From NCBI GenBank assembly GCA_963662155.1, contig OY759261.1, positions 1,389,727 to 1,453,726 of the forward strand: a stretch of 64,000 bases of DNA, in the 5' to 3' direction. The position numbers and the translations under genes are program-made. The notes under the pieces were generated by a model. That model was given only the letters and a program-made list of their open reading frames with translations. It was not told the DNA's origin and did no database searches. Shown piece by piece: positions 60,450 to 64,000 of this stretch. The stretch's first letter is position 1. The number at the start of each line of letters is the position of its first letter. Origin of the DNA: Lamellibrachia columna. Its lineage: Eukaryota; Annelida; Polychaeta; Sabellida; Siboglinidae.

Positions 60450-60650
60450 TTCTAGAGTCTGCTACGTAGGCTAGTCTCCATATAGTGGGCATGACCCTAC
60501 ATCCAAGTCATGTGTACTAGAGTCTGCTACGTAGGCTAGTCTCCATATAGTGGGCATGACCCTACATCCAAGTCATGTGTACTAGAGTCTGCTACGTAGG
60601 CTAGTCTCCATATAGTGGGCATGACCCTACATCCAAGTCATGTGTATGAC
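60450..60650. repeat. 65-bp tandem repeat, 3 copies
   Basis: Perfect units contain CTAGAGTCTGCTACGTAGGC, TAGTCTCCATATAGTGGGCA and CATCCAAGTCATGTGTA. Confidence 0.95.
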
Positions 60651-60769
60651 ACGTCATTCGTAACCTGACATCAAAGGTAGAACGTCTCATAGTTTTTTTT
60701 CATAAAAACATGTTATGCAGTATAAACTATATCTAGTGTAACATTGTAATTGTAATTATTTCAATTTCA

Positions 60770-60990
60770 CTATTATCTCTTTGTGAATATCTACTTCGCT
60801 GTTCATTACATTTGTGAACAATTTCACCATTATCTCTTTGTGAATATCAACCTCGCTGTTCATTACGTTTGTGAACAATTTCACCATTATCTCTTTGTGA
60901 ATATCAACCTCGCTGTTCATTACGTTTGTGAACAATTTCACCATTATCTCTTTGTGAATATCAACCTCGCTGTTCAGTACATTTATGAAC
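60770..60990. repeat. 57-bp tandem repeat, 4 copies
   Basis: Units contain CACCATTATCTCTTTGTGAA, TATCAACCTCGCTGTTCATT and GTGAACAATTT. The ORFs on both strands are repeat artefacts (57 = 19 codons). Confidence 0.94.
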
Positions 60991-61134
60991 AATTTAAAAA
61001 AACATATGGACAAAGTTTACTGGGGTCAGTGGTCAGAAGATCATGTTGTGGACACAGTATCAACACCCTTACAAGTACATCCCCTCCACATGTAAACATG
61101 ACACTTGGAGCAAAACACATAACAGTCAAACTAT

Positions 61135-61425
61135 ATAGGTCAAGATGTTACAATAGAGGTTAAGATGTTATAACAGAAGTCAAGATGTTACAATAGAGGT
61201 CAAGATGTTACAATTTGTATAGTTTATATAACATTATTTTATGGTAGAAATTATAACATTATTTTATGGTAGAAATGATGAGACAACAGCTATTTAGGGT
61301 GGTCTGGGGGTGAATACAGCCAGTGTATCACACCTTCCAGTGTATCACATCTTCCAGTGTATCACACCTGCCAGTGTATCACACCTGCAAGTGTATCACA
61401 CCTGCCAGTGTATCACACCTGCCTG
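61135..61425. repeat. Two short tandem repeats (20-bp and 17-bp)
   Basis: 61135-61215 has AGGTCAAGATGTTACAAT-like units, 4-5 copies. 61318-61425 has CAGTGTATCACACCTGC-like units, about 6 copies. Confidence 0.88.
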
Positions 61426-61689
61426 GTCCACCCCTGGTACTGTTGGCACTGATGGTACCATCTAGGGCACACAATGGATTCTTTTAGCATGTTTTGTCTG
61501 ATCTATTTCACAGTGCAGACAATGATAAAACAATGTCAAATAATGTTGTTTTATTGACTGTCTTCAATGAGTCATTATTTGGCTAGATTGTCATGAAATT
61601 ATGGTCACAATATTGACTTTGTTGTGAACCCTTCCTGCTACATGGTCACAATACTGACTGCTACACAGCAATTGACCTTAGTGTGGATG

Positions 61690-62268
61690 TAGTGTATGTC
61701 CTGGTTGATAGTGTATGTCCTGGTTGATAGTGTATGTCCTGGTTGATAGTATATGTCCTGGTTGATAGTGTATGTCCTGGTTGATAGTATATGTCCTGGT
61801 TGATAGTGTATGTCCTGGTTGATAGTGTATGTCCTGGTTGATAGTATATGTCCTGGTTGATAGTGTATGTCCTGGTTGATAGTGTATGTCCTGGTTGATA
61901 GTGTATGTCCTGGTTGATAGTATATGTCCTGGTTGATAGTGTATGTCCTGGTTGATAATATATGTCCTGGTTGATAGTGTATGTCCTGGTTGATAGTATA
62001 TGTCCTGGTTGATAGTGTATGTCCTGGTTGATAGTATATGTCCTGGTTGATAGTGTATGTCCTGGTTGATAGTGTATGTCCTGGTTGATAGTGTATGTCC
62101 TGGTTGATAGTATATGTCCTGGTTGATAGTGTATGTCCTGGTTGATAGTATATGTCCTGGTTGATAGTGTATGTCCTGGTTGATAGTGTATGTCCTGGTT
62201 GATAGTGTATGTCCTGGTTGATAGTATATGTCCTGGTTGATAGTGTATGTCCTGGTTGATAGTGTATA
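61690..62268. repeat. 19-bp minisatellite, about 30 copies
   Basis: Units read TGGTTGATAGTGTATGTCC with a G/A switch (GTGTATG or GTATATG). The 227-codon minus ORF is an artefact of three units making 19 codons. Confidence 0.97.
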
Positions 62269-62369
62269 TTCTGTAAATATCGATGAGCTCAGTCCAGTTT
62301 ATAAAGGAGCTTGGTCTAACTTCTCTGTGTGAAGCTGTAAACAAACTGTATTGTTTGCTCCTTCCTCAG

Positions 62370-62470
62370 ATGGTCTCCTAAAGACAGAAAAATGGAAGAA
62401 ATGGGCAGCTTTCTTTAATCCTAAACTAATCCTTCTTGTTGTCACAAACGCCCACATAACACACAGTCAC
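62370..62470 (+). CDS. COBL: Candidate extra COBL exon (3' boundary unknown)
   Basis: The good acceptor TTTGCTCCTTCCTCAG ends at 62369. Joined to the phase-1 donor at 59091 it gives ...VEELRN-DGLLKTEKWKKW, which restores the WH2 spacing Leu-x3-Leu-Arg-x4-Leu-Lys. The frame stays open to 62668 through a CA-rich microsatellite. I see no convincing donor and an improbable His/Thr-rich tail, so the 3' limit given is nominal. It could be a chance acceptor. Confidence 0.3.
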
Positions 62471-62504
62471 CCAACACGGCAACAGGCAGTCTGCAAGAAA
62501 TGCA

Positions 62505-62610
62505 AATGCGCGCATACACATACATATGTACACACACGCATATGTACACGCACGCACGCACGCACGCACGCACACACACGCACACACACACGCACACACA
62601 CGTGTGTGCA
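62505..62610. repeat. (CA)n/(CGCA)n microsatellite
   Basis: Alternating purine-pyrimidine CACGCACGCACG and CACACACACG runs, with Z-DNA-forming potential. Confidence 0.95.
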
Positions 62611-62683
62611 CACAACACAGGTTTGTAAATTGCTCAGTCATTCCGTTGACATGTTGATGTGGCCATAATATTTACTCAGGTTG

Positions 62684-62735
62684 ACAATATGTATACAATA
62701 TGTATACAATATGTATACAATATGTATACATCATT
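62684..62735. repeat. 11-bp tandem repeat, 4-5 copies
   Basis: Units read AATATGTATAC. Confidence 0.93.
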
Positions 62736-62844
62736 TTAGATATTATGTGAACTTATGCATCTGTAACCATGACAGTAGAGTGTACGTATATTTTTGATGA
62801 CCTATATTATATTAATAATTATTTATCCTCCTTTCTACATCTGG

Positions 62845-62940
62845 GTTTTGGGTTTGTGTGATTCTGTGATGGTTTATGTGATTCTGTGATGGTTTATGTG
62901 ACTCTGTGATGGTTTATGTGACTCTGTGATGGTTGATGTG
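62845..62940. repeat. 20-bp tandem repeat, 4-5 copies
   Basis: Units read GTGATTCTGTGATGGTTTAT with a CTCTGTG variant. Confidence 0.93.
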
Positions 62941-63520
62941 TGGCTGCTCATGCTCTGGCAAGAACCACGTATATATTGCAGTCACCAGTGGGTCTTCCAA
63001 CATGTCTGGCTAAACTTTTCGAGAATAGTTGTGATATGATAGTATCTACATAATCTTTCATAATCAATACTTGAAGGCTGTGGTTCAGTAGAGTCACTGT
63101 CAGTCTATGTCATTTCCTATTTCCTTTATGAATTAAAAAAAAAAAGATTTTTTTTATGTTATATGAACATTCCGTAGATTCTGCCACACACATCAAGGTC
63201 ACACATCAAGGTCACATTGGGGCTTTCTTTCTTCTATAGTTTATTTATTGTAGATGTAATTAACTATGACATGATTATTATGTGAAGTAAATCAGTTCAT
63301 GTTCATATCATGCTTGCTTAGATAAAATATTTATAATCCATTAACATGTATACGTTTGTTGTAATTTAATTTTCTAATCATGACTAATATTAATGTGAAC
63401 TTGTGAAGTTTACATATTTATCTCATTAACTCTTTGAAGTGCACTTTCAAAAGTTGAGGTCATTTCAGCTGGAAATCTGCAAATTACTTTTTTGATGTTT
63501 TTATTTAGTATATAAATAAA
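62941..63520. other. Unique A+T-rich sequence
   Basis: No gene is recognised. A two-copy CACACATCAAGGT lies at 63185-63212. Confidence 0.5.
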
Positions 63521-63523
63521 TAA

Positions 63524-63612
<89 letters not shown>
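63521..63612. repeat. (TAAA)n/(TA)n microsatellite
   Basis: A short AAATAAATAAAT run passes into about 80 bp of perfect TA. Confidence 0.97.
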
Positions 63613-63615
<3 letters not shown>

Positions 63616-63827
63616 TATACAGTATGTCAAGTGTGTTCAGATGTGCTTTAAGCGACTAAACAGTACAAATGTAATGTAAGATATATCAGTGTCGGGTGAA
63701 CAATTGTTTTGTTTTTGTTAACAGAATGACCACCTTTTTATTTAATATATGTTTTCTTTCAGTCATATCATGATATCCATCATATAACACTGTACACTCC
63801 TGTATCAAAGCATCTTTTCATCAGGGA

Positions 63828-64000
63828 TCGAGCCAAAAGTTCTTTGTCTGACAGGAAAAATTGCATAAATTTTTGAATGTCCAAAAGTAGAATTGCAGAA
63901 AATTAACTATTTTTTTATTGTGATTACAAAATCAGAGGCAAAATTATGAGATATATAATGTAGAATGGGATTTTGTCAGACAGCTGACTTTTGGCTCTGA
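63828..64000. mobile_element. MITE-like inverted-repeat element at window edge
   Basis: The left end reads CGAGCCAAAAGTTCTTTGTC then TGACAGG. The reverse complement of the right end reads TCAGAGCCAAAAGTCAGCTG then TCTGACAAAA. The total is about 170 bp with an A+T-rich core and no coding capacity. The right end coincides with the window end, so its limit and target duplication cannot be seen. Confidence 0.65.

Noticed and set aside
61661..62344. 227-codon ORF with TYTINQDIHYQPGH repeats
   Set aside because: A 19-bp array read in three-unit periods. No non-repetitive domain is attached.

Overview
The window is animal nuclear DNA. It has spliced exons with GT/AG borders and phase-compatible reading frames, tRNA-derived SINEs, CR1-like LINE fragments, a terminal-inverted-repeat element and an A+T-rich background. 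I see nothing prokaryotic. The LINE and SINE types and the degree of divergence of the one recognisable gene from the vertebrate proteins fit a marine invertebrate, perhaps a mollusc or another lophotrochozoan. The species is inference only.

The one gene I can identify lies on the + strand and spans most of the window: a cordon-bleu (COBL/COBLL1 family) actin-nucleator homologue. Five exons can be placed: about 4472-4691, 13531-13756, 56025-56227, 57677-58343 and 58816-59091/59165. A sixth at about 62370 is doubtful. The two Cobl-domain exons are followed by a basic linker exon, a large exon with two KRAP-type motifs (basic residues followed by a proline run) and an exon ending in a WH2-like actin-binding motif. 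Reading phases agree at every junction, so introns of about 8.8 kb and 42.3 kb are implied. The true 5' end lies upstream of the window.

About half of the sequence is tandem minisatellite. More than thirty arrays are present, with units of 9-79 bp. The largest are a 79-bp array (5205-10452), a 48-bp array (16128-18715), a 39-bp array (19195-23880), a 52-bp array (41247-43636), a 17-bp polypyrimidine array (44280-45672) and a 31-bp array (47040-48295). Several show higher-order duplications. Nearly all of the long ORFs in the window are products of these arrays.

The most interesting pattern is where arrays start. One SINE family (here SINE-A) occurs three times, and in each copy a different internal segment has been amplified: the middle in one, the 3' part in another, and the tRNA-like head with its Pol III boxes in the third. 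A second family (SINE-B) has an amplified head in one copy and an array at its 3' side in the other. The 32-bp array in the COBL gene starts inside exon 13531-13756 and repeats the exon end together with its splice donor about 48 times. A 28-bp array just after exon 56025-56227 carries about 30 copies of a GTAAGT donor consensus.

Other mobile DNA: a 5'-truncated but open CR1-like LINE (28763-30214, minus), a decayed CR1 copy (10846-11880, minus), a 100-bp CR1 scrap (49048-49149), a 2.1-kb element with CCCAGCAGGCACAC terminal inverted repeats (51784-53869), and a roughly 170-bp inverted-repeat MITE at the right edge. Two diverged copies of a segment (around 28210-30720 and 38683-40130) each contain a TATA-like element followed by a conserved GTAAGT donor. 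They provide paralogous empty sites for the LINE and for one SINE-B insertion. A possible THAP-domain exon lies on the minus strand near 55000.
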